The position numbers were made by a program, and so were the translations under genes. 64,000 nt of DNA from Streptomyces sp. CB02056 (GTDB taxonomy: Bacteria > Actinomycetota > Actinomycetes > Streptomycetales > Streptomycetaceae): assembly GCF_001905545.1 (NCBI RefSeq), contig NZ_LIPD01000016.1, forward strand, positions 119,343 to 183,342, read 5' to 3'. Under the pieces are notes generated by a model. That model searched no databases. It was not told the origin of the DNA and saw only the letters and a program-made list of their open reading frames with translations. Shown here one piece after another: positions 15,155 through 24,394 of the stretch; position 1 is the stretch's first letter, and the number at the start of each line of letters is the position of its first letter.

Positions 15155-16885
15155 ATGCGGGCACTGGGGTCGGACGATCCGCGCCAGGTGGGCGGCTACC
15201 GGCTGCTGCGGCGGCTCGGCGCGGGCGGGATGGGCCGGGTCTACCTCGGCCGGACGGCCGGCGGGCGCACCGTCGCCGTCAAGGTGGTGCGGTCGGAACT
15301 CGCGGACGACGCCGAGTTCCGCGCCCGGTTCCGGCAGGAGGTGGCCGCCGCCCGGCGGGTCGGCGGCGCGTGGACCGCGCCGGTCCTGGACGCCGACACC
15401 GAGGGCGGGCAGCCCTGGGTCGCCACCGGCTACGTGGCGGGCCCCGCGCTCGGCGAGGCCGTCCGGACGTACGGGCCGCTGCCCGAGCCGGCCGTGCGCT
15501 CGCTCGGCGTCGGACTCACCGGGGCGCTGGCCCACGTCCACGGGCTCGGCCTGGTGCACCGGGACGTCAAACCCTCCAACGTGCTGCTCACCCTGGACGG
15601 GCCCCGGCTGATCGACTTCGGGATCGCCCGGGCACTGGACGCCGCCGGCGGCCTCACCCGTTCCGGTTACGTGGTCGGTTCGCCCGGCTTCATGTCACCC
15701 GAGCAGGCGAACGGGCAGGCGGTCGGGCCGGCCGGGGACGTCTTCTCGCTCGGCGCCGTCCTCGCCTTCGCCGGGTCCGGCGTGCACCCCTTCGGAGAGG
15801 GGGTCAGCGCGGCCGTGCTGCTCTACCGGGTGCTGCACGAGGAACCGGACGTGGCCGGACTGCCCGAGCCGCTGCGGGGGACCGTCCTCGCCTGCCTGGC
15901 CAAGGACCCGGCCGCCCGCCCCACCCCGCGGCAGCTCCACGACCGGCTGGACCCGGACGGCACGGCCGCCACCCGGCTGTCGCACGGCGGCTGGCTGCCG
16001 GCGGAGCTGGCGGCGGGGGTGGGGCGCAGTGCGGTGGGGCTGCTGGACCTGGACCTCGACTTGGACCCGGGCCCGGACCCGGAGGGGATTCCGGGGGCTT
16101 CGGGGGAGCCGGCTCCGGAGGCGGGTGCTCTCGGGGTGGTGCGGACTCCGACCGTCGCATCCGGGGGCGGGCCGGAGGGCGAGGGGGATCGGCAGCCGCT
16201 GTGCTCGGGTGTCTGGGACGAGCCGGCGGGGGCGCGGCCGCGGCGGGTCCGGACCGGGGTGGCGGTCGCGGCGGCCGTGGCGGCGCTCGCGGTGCTCGGG
16301 GGCGGCGGGTACGGGCTGTACGAGTGGCTGCACCGGGCCGAACCGGCGGCCTCGGGGCCGTCGCCGACGGTGGGGCCGCTGCCGGAGGTGTCGGTCGATC
16401 CGAGCCAGGCCGTCCTGCCGAGCGGGGCCTACGGCTCCGGGGTGGCGTCGGCCCCCGGTGCTCCGGGGAGCGCGACGTCGTCCGCCCCGGGCGCGGTGCC
16501 ACCCGGGACGGGCGGGCCGAGCGTGGTGCCCGCCGCCTTCCTGGGCACCTGGAGCGGGGACATGGTCACCGACAAGGGGCTGCCCGCCGGGACCACCACG
16601 CTCACCGTCCGTCCGGCGGCGATCGGTCAGGAGAGCACCACCAGCCGCAACGCGGCCTCCGGGCTGATCTCGATCAGCTGCGAGGGCGCCTGGACGCTCA
16701 GGTCGGCCTCCGCCACCGCGCTGGTGTTCCAGTCCCGGCTGGTCCGCTCCTCGATCCCCGGCGCCTGCACCGGCGGCTCCAACGCGGAGACGCTCACCCT
16801 CCAGTCCGACGGGACGGTCCGGTTCACCTCCGCCGACCCGCCGGCCGGGAACCCGGCGGGCACGATGCGCAGGGCGAACGGCTGA
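15155..16885 (+). CDS. Membrane Ser/Thr protein kinase (PknB-like)
   Basis: A 576-residue eukaryotic-type kinase. Gly-rich loop LGAGGMGRV (21-29), catalytic Lys43, HRDVKPSN at 135-142, D154FG, and the activation-segment end GSPGFMSPEQ. After the kinase (about 15-270) come a Pro/Gly-rich linker, one membrane helix at about 368-390, a Pro/Ser-rich segment and an external domain of about 120 residues with two Cys (SCEG and GACTGG) that may form a disulfide. The external domain is not PASTA. The ATG at 15155 has GGGAG upstream. It lies between mqnA and mqnC, but a link to quinone synthesis is not shown. Confidence 0.92.
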   Translation: MRALGSDDPRQVGGYRLLRRLGAGGMGRVYLGRTAGGRTVAVKVVRSELADDAEFRARFRQEVAAARRVGGAWTAPVLDADTEGGQPWVATGYVAGPALGEAVRTYGPLPEPAVRSLGVGLTGALAHVHGLGLVHRDVKPSNVLLTLDGPRLIDFGIARALDAAGGLTRSGYVVGSPGFMSPEQANGQAVGPAGDVFSLGAVLAFAGSGVHPFGEGVSAAVLLYRVLHEEPDVAGLPEPLRGTVLACLAKDPAARPTPRQLHDRLDPDGTAATRLSHGGWLPAELAAGVGRSAVGLLDLDLDLDPGPDPEGIPGASGEPAPEAGALGVVRTPTVASGGGPEGEGDRQPLCSGVWDEPAGARPRRVRTGVAVAAAVAALAVLGGGGYGLYEWLHRAEPAASGPSPTVGPLPEVSVDPSQAVLPSGAYGSGVASAPGAPGSATSSAPGAVPPGTGGPSVVPAAFLGTWSGDMVTDKGLPAGTTTLTVRPAAIGQESTTSRNAASGLISISCEGAWTLRSASATALVFQSRLVRSSIPGACTGGSNAETLTLQSDGTVRFTSADPPAGNPAGTMRRANG

Positions 16886-17022
16886 GACGTGGTCCGAGCT
16901 GCTCGGGGGTGGTCCGGGGTGCTCCGCGCGCTGTTCAGCGGGCTGACGCGGGCGGCGGAATGTGCTGGCGTAGGCTGGTTCGGCCGTACCCGAGTAGCAC
17001 TTGAGAGAGAGAAGGCCGCCAG

Positions 17023-18243
17023 GTGACCGAGCTCGCAGCGACCACCCTCGATGCGTCCAGCACCGACCTGAAGGCCGTGCTCGACCGGGCCGCCGCCGGC
17101 GGCCGGATCACCCCGGAGGAGGCGCTGGAGCTCTACCGCTCCGCGCCGCTGCACGCGCTCGGCTCCGCCGCCGACGCGGTGCGCCGCCGCCGCTACGCGG
17201 GTACCGAGCACATCGCGACGTACATCATCGAGCGCAACATCAACTACACCAACGTCTGCGTGACGGCGTGCAAGTTCTGCGCCTTCTACGTGCCGCCGAA
17301 GAGCGACAAGGGCTGGTCCCGCGAGCTCGACGAGATCCTGCGCCGCTGCGCCGAGACGGTCGAGCTGGGCGGCACCCAGATCATGTTCCAGGGCGGCCAC
17401 CACCCGGACTACGGCGTGGAGTACTACGAGCGCGCGTTCTCGGCGATCAAGGCCGACTTCCCGCAGCTGGTGATCCACTCGCTGGGCGCCTCCGAGGTCG
17501 AGCACATGGCGCGGATCTCGGGCGTCTCCGTCGAGGAGGCCATCACCCGGATCCACAAGGCGGGCCTGGACTCCTTCGCCGGCGCCGGCGCCGAGCTGCT
17601 GCCGGAGCGGCCGCGCAAGGCGATCGCCCCGCTGAAGGAGTCCGGCGAGCGCTGGCTGGAGATCATGGAGATCGCCCACGGCCTCGGCGTGGAGTCCACC
17701 TCCACCATGCTGATGGGCACCGGCGAGACCAACGCCGAGCGGATCGAGCACCTGCGGATGATCCGCGACGTGCAGGACCGCACCGGCGGCTTCCGGGCCT
17801 TCATCCCGTACACCTACCAGCCGCAGAACAACCACCTGAAGGGCTCGACCCAGGCCACCGTCTTCGAGTACCTGCGGATGATCGCGATCGCCCGCCTGTT
17901 CCTCGACAACGTCGCCCACATCCAGGGCTCCTGGCTCACCACCGGCAAGGAGGCCGGCCAGCTGTCGCTGCACTACGGTGCGGACGACCTCGGGTCCGTG
18001 ATGCTGGAGGAGAACGTCGTCTCGGCGGCGGGCGCCAAGCACCGCTCCAACCTCACCGAGCTGATCCACCTCATCCGGGCCGCCGACCGCGTCCCGGCGC
18101 AGCGCTCGACCACGTACGAGCACCTGCGGGTGCTGGACGACCCGGCCAACGACCCGGTCGACCCGCGGGTCGCCTCGCACATCGCCTCCACGGCGATCGA
18201 GGGCGGCACCGCGCACCCCGAGCTGAAGATCCTGGACAACTGA
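17023..18243 (+). CDS. mqnC: Cyclic dehypoxanthinyl futalosine synthase MqnC
   Basis: A 406-residue radical SAM enzyme that cyclises dehypoxanthine futalosine in menaquinone synthesis. The CX3CX2C cluster is C79, C83, C86 (NVCVTACKFCAFY). Further family segments are GGTQIMFQGGHHPDYGVEYY and FRAFIPYTYQPQNNHLKGS. The GTG at 17023 follows GAGAGAGAAGG. With mqnA in the same window and no men-pathway genes (menF, menD, menB) seen, the organism uses the futalosine route. Confidence 0.96.
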   Translation: MTELAATTLDASSTDLKAVLDRAAAGGRITPEEALELYRSAPLHALGSAADAVRRRRYAGTEHIATYIIERNINYTNVCVTACKFCAFYVPPKSDKGWSRELDEILRRCAETVELGGTQIMFQGGHHPDYGVEYYERAFSAIKADFPQLVIHSLGASEVEHMARISGVSVEEAITRIHKAGLDSFAGAGAELLPERPRKAIAPLKESGERWLEIMEIAHGLGVESTSTMLMGTGETNAERIEHLRMIRDVQDRTGGFRAFIPYTYQPQNNHLKGSTQATVFEYLRMIAIARLFLDNVAHIQGSWLTTGKEAGQLSLHYGADDLGSVMLEENVVSAAGAKHRSNLTELIHLIRAADRVPAQRSTTYEHLRVLDDPANDPVDPRVASHIASTAIEGGTAHPELKILDN

Positions 18244-18368
18244 GTCCTCGTTCCTCCTCCCTTCCTTCTTGTCGTGCCGGTGCCGGTGCCGCTGATGGTG
18301 GTGCCGGCGTCGGCGCTGTTGCCGTTGCCGTTGCACTTGCCGTTGTTGTCGAAGTCGAAGGCGCTGTT

Positions 18369-19085
18369 GTGCTGACTCTGCACCGGGCGGCGTTCGTGCT
18401 GCCCGACCCGGCCGATCCCACCGCCCCGTCCATCGCCGACGGGGCGGTGGTGGTGCGTGGCGAGCTGGTCGAGGCGGTCGGGCCGTACGGGGAGCTGGCG
18501 ACCGGGTACCCGGGCGCGCGGGTGCGGGACTGGGGGGCGGCCGTGCTCGCCCCCGGGCTGCGCAATCCGTACGGGCACTGGCTGCTGGAACGCGCGTACC
18601 ACCCGGATCCGCGGGAGGAGGTCGGCGTCGAACCGGTGGCGGACGGGCTGGCCGGGTCCACCGACGAGGCGCGGTGCGGGGCCAGCGCCCGGCGGGGGCT
18701 GCAGCGGATGCTCGGGTACGGGGTGACGGCGGTGGCCGGGCCCTTCGAGCGGGCCTCGGTGCGGACGGCGGTGGCGCGGTCGGGGGTCGTGGGGCTGCCC
18801 GGTTCCGCCGTGTCGTCCGCTGTGTCGTCCGGCGGGGTGGGCGGCGGGCCGCAGGACGGCGGGCCGGAGGGCAGCGGGCCGCAGGACGGTGGCGCGCGGC
18901 CGTTGGACCCGCTGGCCGTCCTGCCGTTCGCCGAGGCCGTGTACGGGCGGGTGGCGGCCGGGGGCCGGGCGGACTTCGCGGTGTTCGCGACGGCCGCGGT
19001 CGCGGGGGACGGGGGCGCGCAACCGGTGGCCGGCGGGTGCCTGGCCACGGTGCTGGGCGGGCGGTTGGTGTACCGCCGACGCTGA
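18369..19085 (+). CDS. Truncated amidohydrolase-like (imidazolonepropionase-like) protein
   Basis: A 238-residue protein that looks like the two ends of an amidohydrolase without its middle. The N-terminus has the composite-domain pattern (IADGAVVVRGELVEAVGP...WGAAVLAPGLRNPYGHW), and the C-terminus has AAGGRADFAVF and TVLGGRLVYRRR. The usual metal motif after PGL (HxH) is replaced by NPYGHW, and the barrel is too short (families run near 400 residues). It is therefore probably not an active hydrolase. It directly follows mqnC (125 bp), where such proteins are often annotated in streptomycetes. GTG 18369 with GAAGG is the chosen start. Confidence 0.7.
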   Translation: MLTLHRAAFVLPDPADPTAPSIADGAVVVRGELVEAVGPYGELATGYPGARVRDWGAAVLAPGLRNPYGHWLLERAYHPDPREEVGVEPVADGLAGSTDEARCGASARRGLQRMLGYGVTAVAGPFERASVRTAVARSGVVGLPGSAVSSAVSSGGVGGGPQDGGPEGSGPQDGGARPLDPLAVLPFAEAVYGRVAAGGRADFAVFATAAVAGDGGAQPVAGGCLATVLGGRLVYRRR

Positions 19086-19339
19086 GACGGGCGTCACGGC
19101 GGGTGTGACGTACTCGTCAGTAGCCGGATTTCCTTGTGGCGCACGGGACTTCCTTCGTGTGCACCCGAACTCCGGGACCGGTACCGGAGAGTGATTGTCC
19201 CTTCATCGTGACCTGAGGGCCCGCCAGCGGATACGATCCCGGACAGCTCACCCACTCCGTACCCTCACCACACCACCGCCCGCGCCCGCGGGTGGCGGGG
19301 CCGTGTCCCCGGCCCCGAAGGCAAGCCAGGACAGGAACC

Positions 19340-19927
19340 ATGCGAACCGCGACCGTTCCCCCGCCGCGCACCCCGCGGATGGGCCGTGGTTGGTACCTCG
19401 CCGCCGTGCTCAGCGCAGTGCTGGCCGTCGGCATGTGCCTGCTGGGTTGGCGCCAGGCCGACCAGGCCGACCGGATCGAGGCGCACCCGGTGAGAGTCGA
19501 AGGAGTCGTCACCCAGCTCCCGACCGGCGGCGGCACCTACAGCGCCGTCAGCTACCGGGCCGACGGGGAGCCGCACACCGCGGCCGCGCTGCCGCTCTCG
19601 GACAGCGCCAAGGTCGGCGACGCGGTCTGCCTGGAGCACGCCGCCGACGACCCGGGCGCGGTACGGATCTGCGGCGACACCTACCCGCAGCCGGTCGGCG
19701 TGGGCCTGGCCCGGTTCAGCGTGCCGGTGGCCCTCGTGTTCTTCGTGATCTGCGTGCTGCGCATCCGTCGGCACCACAAGGCCCTCGCGGTCCGCAGCGG
19801 GCAGGGGGCGCTGGCCGCCAACCTCGCGTTGGCGGCGGGGGCGCTCGCGGACGGGATGCCCGCGATAACCCACGGCAAGCGGTCCCGGCGGCGGCGCCGC
19901 GCGGGCGGGCGGCGCGCCCAGCACTGA
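19340..19927 (+). CDS. DUF3592-like membrane protein
   Basis: A 195-residue protein with an N-terminal helix (about 16-34), an extracytoplasmic beta-rich segment of about 80 residues containing two Cys (VCLEHA and RICGDTY), and a second helix (about 119-138), followed by a basic tail. This two-helix plus beta layout is that of DUF3592 proteins, with no known role. The ATG at 19340 is preceded by a weak AGGA site. It lies between mqnC and menG on the same strand. Confidence 0.7.
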   Translation: MRTATVPPPRTPRMGRGWYLAAVLSAVLAVGMCLLGWRQADQADRIEAHPVRVEGVVTQLPTGGGTYSAVSYRADGEPHTAAALPLSDSAKVGDAVCLEHAADDPGAVRICGDTYPQPVGVGLARFSVPVALVFFVICVLRIRRHHKALAVRSGQGALAANLALAAGALADGMPAITHGKRSRRRRRAGGRRAQH

Positions 19928-20040
19928 CGGGGGCGTGCGGGAACGGCCCGACCGGTGAGGACCGTGGGGGGCGGCCGGTGAGGTCCATGGGCGCGGCCCC
20001 GTTGGTCGGGGTGTCCGTGCGAGGGTGAACAATGGGGGGC

Positions 20041-20736
20041 GTGACCCGAGCCTCTCTGGACAAGCAGCCGCACGAAGTCGCCGCCATGTTCGACGACGTC
20101 GCGGCCAAGTACGACCGCACCAACGACGTGCTCTCCCTCGGCCAGGCCCGCGCCTGGCGCCGGGCGGTGGCCGAGGCGGTGGCCGCCGGCCCGGGAGACC
20201 TCGTGCTCGACCTCGGGGCCGGCACCGGCACCTCCTCGCTGCCCTTCGCCGAGGCCGGGGCGAAGGTCGTCCCGTGCGACTTCTCCGTCGGCATGCTCAC
20301 CGAGGGCAAGGGCCGCCACCCCGAGCTGGCGCTCACCGCCGGCGACGCCACCCGGCTGCCGTTCGCGGACGACACCTTCGACTCGGTGACGATCTCCTTC
20401 GCGCTGCGCAACGTCCAGGACACCGACGAGGCGCTGCGCGAGATGCAGCGGGTCACCAAGCCCGGCGGCAAGCTGGTGATCTGCGAGTTCTCCACCCCGA
20501 CCTGGACGCCGTTCCGGACGGTCTACACCGAGTACCTGATGCGCGCGCTGCCGCCGGTGGCGACCGCCGTCAGCAGCAACCCGGAGGCGTACGTCTACCT
20601 CGCCGAGTCCATCCGGGCCTGGCCGGACCAGCCGGGGCTGGCCGCCAAGCTCCAGGACAACGGCTGGTCGAAGGTCGCCTGGCGGAACCTGACCGGTGGG
20701 ATCGTCGCGCTGCACCGGGCGTACAAGATCGCGTAG
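20041..20736 (+). CDS. menG: Demethylmenaquinone methyltransferase MenG/UbiE
   Basis: A 231-residue class I SAM methyltransferase that makes menaquinone from demethylmenaquinone, the last ring step. The SAM motif is LDLGAGTGTSS; MenG/UbiE family signatures are AAKYDRTNDVLSLGQ and FSFALRNVQDTDEAL-like text near 118-132, ending NLTGGIVALHRAY. GTG 20041 (VTRASLDKQ) is preferred because known streptomycete MenG proteins begin MTRASLxKQ; an ATG at 20032 would add three residues. Confidence 0.95.
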   Translation: MTRASLDKQPHEVAAMFDDVAAKYDRTNDVLSLGQARAWRRAVAEAVAAGPGDLVLDLGAGTGTSSLPFAEAGAKVVPCDFSVGMLTEGKGRHPELALTAGDATRLPFADDTFDSVTISFALRNVQDTDEALREMQRVTKPGGKLVICEFSTPTWTPFRTVYTEYLMRALPPVATAVSSNPEAYVYLAESIRAWPDQPGLAAKLQDNGWSKVAWRNLTGGIVALHRAYKIA

Positions 20737-20972
20737 CCGGGCTTGGCGGGCTCGGGGCTCTGGGCTCGGCGGGCCCGGTGGGCCCGTGGCCCGGTCGCTC
20801 GGCCGCCCGGCTGCCCGGCTCGGGTTGGTGGTTGGGGCGGTCGGGGCTGGCGGTCGGGGCTGACGGGCGGAGCCGGAGGTCGGGGGCGGGGGCGCATCCG
20901 GTGGCGTGAGCGGAACTAGACTGCCGGAGACAAAGCCGCCGTCCCCCGCCGCAGTTCCAGGAGTGTGTCCAC

Positions 20973-22283
20973 GTGTCCGAGACCGCAGCCGATCTGACGA
21001 AGCCGGACAGCCCCGTCGAGAGCACGGCCGACGTCATCGTGGTCGGCGCGGGCCCGGCCGGCGCCACCACCGCGTACTACCTGGCCCAGGCCGGGCTGGA
21101 CGTGCTGCTGCTGGAGAAGACCGCCTTCCCGCGCGAGAAGGTGTGCGGCGACGGCCTGACCCCGCGCGCCACCAAGCAGCTGGTGGACATGGGCATCGAC
21201 GTCTCCACCGAGAACGGTTGGCTGCACAACAGGGGCCTGCGCATCATCGGCGGCGGCGTCCGCCTGGAGCTGGACTGGCCTGAGCTGTCCTCCTTCCCCG
21301 ACTACGGCCTGGTGCGCAAGCGCGCCGACTTCGACGAGCTGCTCGCCCGTCAGGCCGAGAAGGCCGGCGCGCGGCTCTACGAGCGCTGCAACGTCAGCGG
21401 GCCGGTCCTGGACGAGCGCACCGGCCGGATCGTCGGCGTCACCGCCAAGCTCGGCGACGAGAAGCGGCCGGTCACCTTCCGGGCCCCGCTGGTGGTCGCC
21501 GCCGACGGCAACTCCACCCGGCTCTCGCTCGCCATGGGCCTGCACCGGCGCGAGGACCGCCCGATGGGCGTCGCCTACCGCACCTACTTCACCTCGCCGC
21601 GCCACGACGACGACTACTTGGAGTCCTGGCTGGAGCTGTGGGACACCCGCGACGGCGACCGCAAGCTGCTGCCCGGGTACGGCTGGGTCTTCGGCATGGG
21701 CGACGGCACCTCCAACGTCGGTCTCGGCATCCTCAACTCCTCGCCGGCGTTCGGCGAGCTGGACTGGCGCGAGGTGCTCAAGGCCTGGTGCGCCAACATG
21801 CCGGAGGAGTGGGGCTACACCCCCGAGAACATGACCGAGCCGATCCGCGGCGCCGCGCTGCCGATGGCCTTCAACCGGCAGCCGCACTACACCCGCGGCC
21901 TGCTGCTCGTCGGCGACGCGGGCGGCATGGTCAACCCGTTCAACGGCGAGGGCATCGCCTACGCGATGGAATCCGGGCAGATCGCCGCCGGGGTCATCGT
22001 GCAGGCCCTCGCCCGGGTCACCGACGGCGGCCGCGAGCGCGCCCTCCAGGCCTACCCGCGCATCCTCAAGGACGTGTACGGCGGCTACTACACGCTGGGC
22101 CGCGCCTTCGTGAAGCTCATCGGCAACCCCAAGGTGATGCAGATCGCCACCCAGCGCGGCCTCACCCACCCGATGCTGATGCGCTTCACCCTCAAGCTGC
22201 TCGCCAACCTCACCGACCCGCAGGGCGGCGATGCGATGGACCGCGTGATCAACGGCCTCGCCAGGGTCGCGCCGAACGCCTGA
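20973..22283 (+). CDS. Geranylgeranyl reductase family FAD protein (MenJ-like)
   Basis: A 436-residue FAD-dependent oxidoreductase. The dinucleotide-binding motif is GAGPAG (25-30), and the flavin-site segment is VGDAGGMVNPFNGEGIAYAMESG (about 312-334). It belongs with mycobacterial MenJ and archaeal geranylgeranyl reductases, which saturate isoprenoid double bonds. Its place right after menG makes partial saturation of the menaquinone side chain, MK-9(H4) to (H8) style, the likely job. GTG 20973 follows CCAGGAG. The enzyme is probably membrane-associated through its C-terminal helices. Confidence 0.85.
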   Translation: MSETAADLTKPDSPVESTADVIVVGAGPAGATTAYYLAQAGLDVLLLEKTAFPREKVCGDGLTPRATKQLVDMGIDVSTENGWLHNRGLRIIGGGVRLELDWPELSSFPDYGLVRKRADFDELLARQAEKAGARLYERCNVSGPVLDERTGRIVGVTAKLGDEKRPVTFRAPLVVAADGNSTRLSLAMGLHRREDRPMGVAYRTYFTSPRHDDDYLESWLELWDTRDGDRKLLPGYGWVFGMGDGTSNVGLGILNSSPAFGELDWREVLKAWCANMPEEWGYTPENMTEPIRGAALPMAFNRQPHYTRGLLLVGDAGGMVNPFNGEGIAYAMESGQIAAGVIVQALARVTDGGRERALQAYPRILKDVYGGYYTLGRAFVKLIGNPKVMQIATQRGLTHPMLMRFTLKLLANLTDPQGGDAMDRVINGLARVAPNA

Positions 22284-22350
22284 CGGCTGGTGTCTGGCGC
22301 CTGACAGCTGGTGCCTGACGGCTGGTCTCTGGCGCCTGATGCCTGGCGGC
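22278..22350. repeat. 35-bp imperfect tandem repeat after the reductase gene
   Basis: Two copies of a 35-bp unit starting GCCTGACGGCTGGT run across the stop codon of the reductase gene. Each unit is itself built of 14- to 21-bp sub-repeats of CTGACRGCTGG. Slippage-type minisatellite; no function seen. Confidence 0.75.
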
Positions 22351-22429
22351 TGACGCCGAAGGGCCGGACGCCGAACGCCTGGCGCGGACCGGGTGTTGGG
22401 GCCGGTGGGGATGTCCGTCCCCGCCGGCC

Positions 22430-22786
22430 CTACGGCTGTTCGGCCGCCCGGGGTGCCTCCGGCGCCCGGCGGGAGGCGGCGGAGCGCTGCTCGACGTAGG
22501 CGAGACGCTCGTCGAAGATCCGGGCCGCATCGGGGGTGAGGGTCCTCAGGGCGACGAGGGCGGTGAAGACGACGTCGCAGAGCTCGTGCTGGACGTCCTC
22601 CCAGGTGTGGGTGACCCCCTTGCGCGGGTTCTGGCCGGTGGCGCCGATCACCGCGGCACCGACCTCGCCGACCTCCTCGGAGAGCTTGAGGATCCGCAGC
22701 AGTCGCTCCTCCTGGGGCGACTGCGTGCTCTGCTCGTCCAGCCGTGCGACCAGGTCGTCGACGCTCTCCCAGATCCGGCTGTCCAT
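22430..22786 (-). CDS. MazG-like nucleotide pyrophosphohydrolase
   Basis: A 118-residue all-alpha NTP pyrophosphohydrolase. Metal-binding residues are visible in KLSEEVGEVGAAVIG (EExxE-type) and ELCDVVFTALVAL (ExxD). Such proteins hydrolyse non-canonical NTPs to NMP and pyrophosphate, i.e. house-cleaning. The C-terminus is Ala/Pro-rich. It is encoded on the minus strand just downstream of a secreted cyclophilin gene (108 bp), possibly co-transcribed. The ATG follows GGAGCAGGAG. Confidence 0.88.
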   Translation of the reverse strand: MDSRIWESVDDLVARLDEQSTQSPQEERLLRILKLSEEVGEVGAAVIGATGQNPRKGVTHTWEDVQHELCDVVFTALVALRTLTPDAARIFDERLAYVEQRSAASRRAPEAPRAAEQP

Positions 22787-22894
22787 GCGGCGTTGCTCCT
22801 GCTCCCACGCGGTGTCGTTGGTGTTGCCACCGTACGGGAGCGGGGGCGGGCGGGAGCGGGCCGGGGCTGTCCGGCCCGCCGGGGACGAGCAGCC

Positions 22895-23560
22895 TCAGCG
22901 GGCGCTGATCTTCACGTTGCGGATGTTCACCGGGAGGTTGGGGAAGCCGTCGCCCGGGTTGTTCTGGTCGTCCTCGCCGCCGGCGGCGATCTTCTGGAGC
23001 ACGTCCAGACCGCCGGTGATCCGGCCGAAAGGGGTGTAGGCGGGGGAGAGCTTGGTGTCCTTCCAGACGAAGAAGAACTGGCTGCCGTTGGTGTTCGGGC
23101 CGGCGTTGGCCATGGCCACGGTGCCGGCCGGGTAGGTGGCGCCGGTCAGGTTCTCGTCCGGGAACGAGTAGCCGGGACCGCCGCTGCCCGTGCCGGTCGG
23201 GTCGCCGCACTGGAGGACGTAGATCCGCTGGGTGGTGAGGCGGTGGCAGTGACTGCGGTCGAAGTAGTCGTGCTCGGCGAGGAACCGGAACGAGAAGGTG
23301 GTGCAGGGCGCCTTGTCGGTCAGGGCCTCGAAGCTGATCTGGCCCTGACTGGTCCGCAGTGTCGCGCGGTAGCGCTTCGCCGCCTTCTTGGCGTCGAACA
23401 CCGGGATGCCCTTGAAGTTGTCGGCCGGGACGGCCGGTGTGTAGGCGCAGCCGGTAGCGGGGGTCGCGGCCGCGGGGGTGTCCGCGATGGCGGTGCCGGT
23501 GCTCGCCACGAGCGGGAGGACGGTGGCGGCGGCGACCAGCGCCCAGTGCTTGCGCTTCAT
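22895..23560 (-). CDS. Secreted peptidyl-prolyl cis-trans isomerase (cyclophilin)
   Basis: A 221-residue exported cyclophilin. Signal peptide 1-27 (MKRKHWALVAAATVLPL... to AIA), then the cyclophilin fold with FSFRFLAEHDYFD, SHCHRL (FHR of standard members), QCGDPTGTGSGGPGY and GTVAMANAGPNTNGSQFF. It should assist folding of secreted proteins outside the membrane. The start at 23560 gives a canonical signal peptide; upstream in-frame Met codons do not. An SHCHR instead of FHR at the active site is a common variant in actinomycete homologues. Confidence 0.92.
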   Translation of the reverse strand: MKRKHWALVAAATVLPLVASTGTAIADTPAAATPATGCAYTPAVPADNFKGIPVFDAKKAAKRYRATLRTSQGQISFEALTDKAPCTTFSFRFLAEHDYFDRSHCHRLTTQRIYVLQCGDPTGTGSGGPGYSFPDENLTGATYPAGTVAMANAGPNTNGSQFFFVWKDTKLSPAYTPFGRITGGLDVLQKIAAGGEDDQNNPGDGFPNLPVNIRNVKISAR

Positions 23561-23686
23561 GTGACGGGCCTTCCGGGGGGTGGTGGACGGCGGTGTTGTC
23601 ATGGGTGCATCATCCACGGCCGGATGGGGATGCGGTAGGGGTTGGGGCGGCCGTGGCTCCCCGGGCGGCGACAGTGTGATGGTTTG

Positions 23687-24355
23687 TCAGTTCTGCTCCG
23701 GGGTGGTCGTGGTGGGTGTGAAGAGTCCCGCGCGGGCGGCCAGGGCCGCGGCGTCGGCGGCCCGCTCGGCGGTGCGGGCGTCCAGCGGCTCGCCGGAGAC
23801 GAAGAGGCGGTAGTAGAGCGGCGCGGTGGCGGCCCGGACCACCTCGGTGCCGTCCGTCCCGGCGGGCAGCTCGCCCCGGGCGACGGCCCGTTCGGCCACC
23901 TCGGCGGCCTGGCGGTGGCGGGCCGCGAAGAAGGCGCGCAGGGCGGCCGCGCCGGTGTCCGAGCGCTGGGCCGCGGAGATCAGCGCGGTGGGCGTGGGGC
24001 CGAGCTCCGGATCGGTGAAGACGCTGAACACCTCCTGGGTGATCCGGCGGAGGTCCTGCCGGAGGTCGCCGGTGTCGGGCAGGGGCCAGGGCTGGTCGGC
24101 GGAGGCGGTCAGGGCGTCGGCGACCAGGCCGTCCACTCCGCCCCAGCGCCGGTAGAGGGTCGCCTTGTGGACGCCGGAGCGGGCGGCGACCGCCTCGACG
24201 GTGAGCCCGTCGTACCCCTTTTCGGCGACCTCGGCGAGCGTGGCGGCGACCACCTCGGCCCGGACCCGGGTGCTGCGGCCGCCCGGGCGCGGGGTGGGGG
24301 TGCGGGGCTCCGGTGCGGGGTGGGTTGCTCCAGTCAAAGTCGACTCCAGTCGCAT
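23687..24355 (-). CDS. TetR family regulator
   Basis: A 222-residue TetR repressor: HTH in LTVEAVAARSGVHKATLYRRWGG (about 44-66), then a TetR_C-type ligand domain. It is divergent from a Vat/CatB-like acetyltransferase 76 bp away. Two matching operators lie in between; one overlaps this gene's own start codon, so it should repress itself and the acetyltransferase. The ligand is probably the acetyltransferase substrate or a related compound (inference). Confidence 0.9.
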   Translation of the reverse strand: MRLESTLTGATHPAPEPRTPTPRPGGRSTRVRAEVVAATLAEVAEKGYDGLTVEAVAARSGVHKATLYRRWGGVDGLVADALTASADQPWPLPDTGDLRQDLRRITQEVFSVFTDPELGPTPTALISAAQRSDTGAAALRAFFAARHRQAAEVAERAVARGELPAGTDGTEVVRAATAPLYYRLFVSGEPLDARTAERAADAAALAARAGLFTPTTTTPEQN

Positions 24356-24358
24356 TAA
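24335..24358. promoter_or_regulatory. TetR operator O1, imperfect
   Basis: CAAAGTCGAC-TCCA-GTCGCATTAA has the same 10-4-10 layout as the perfect site at 24395; the right half matches GTCGCATTA exactly and the left half is degenerate. It covers the TetR start codon (24353-24355). Confidence 0.7.
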
Positions 24359-24394
24359 GGCTTGCTGTGGGGTGGCGGCCGTGCCATGCTCATC

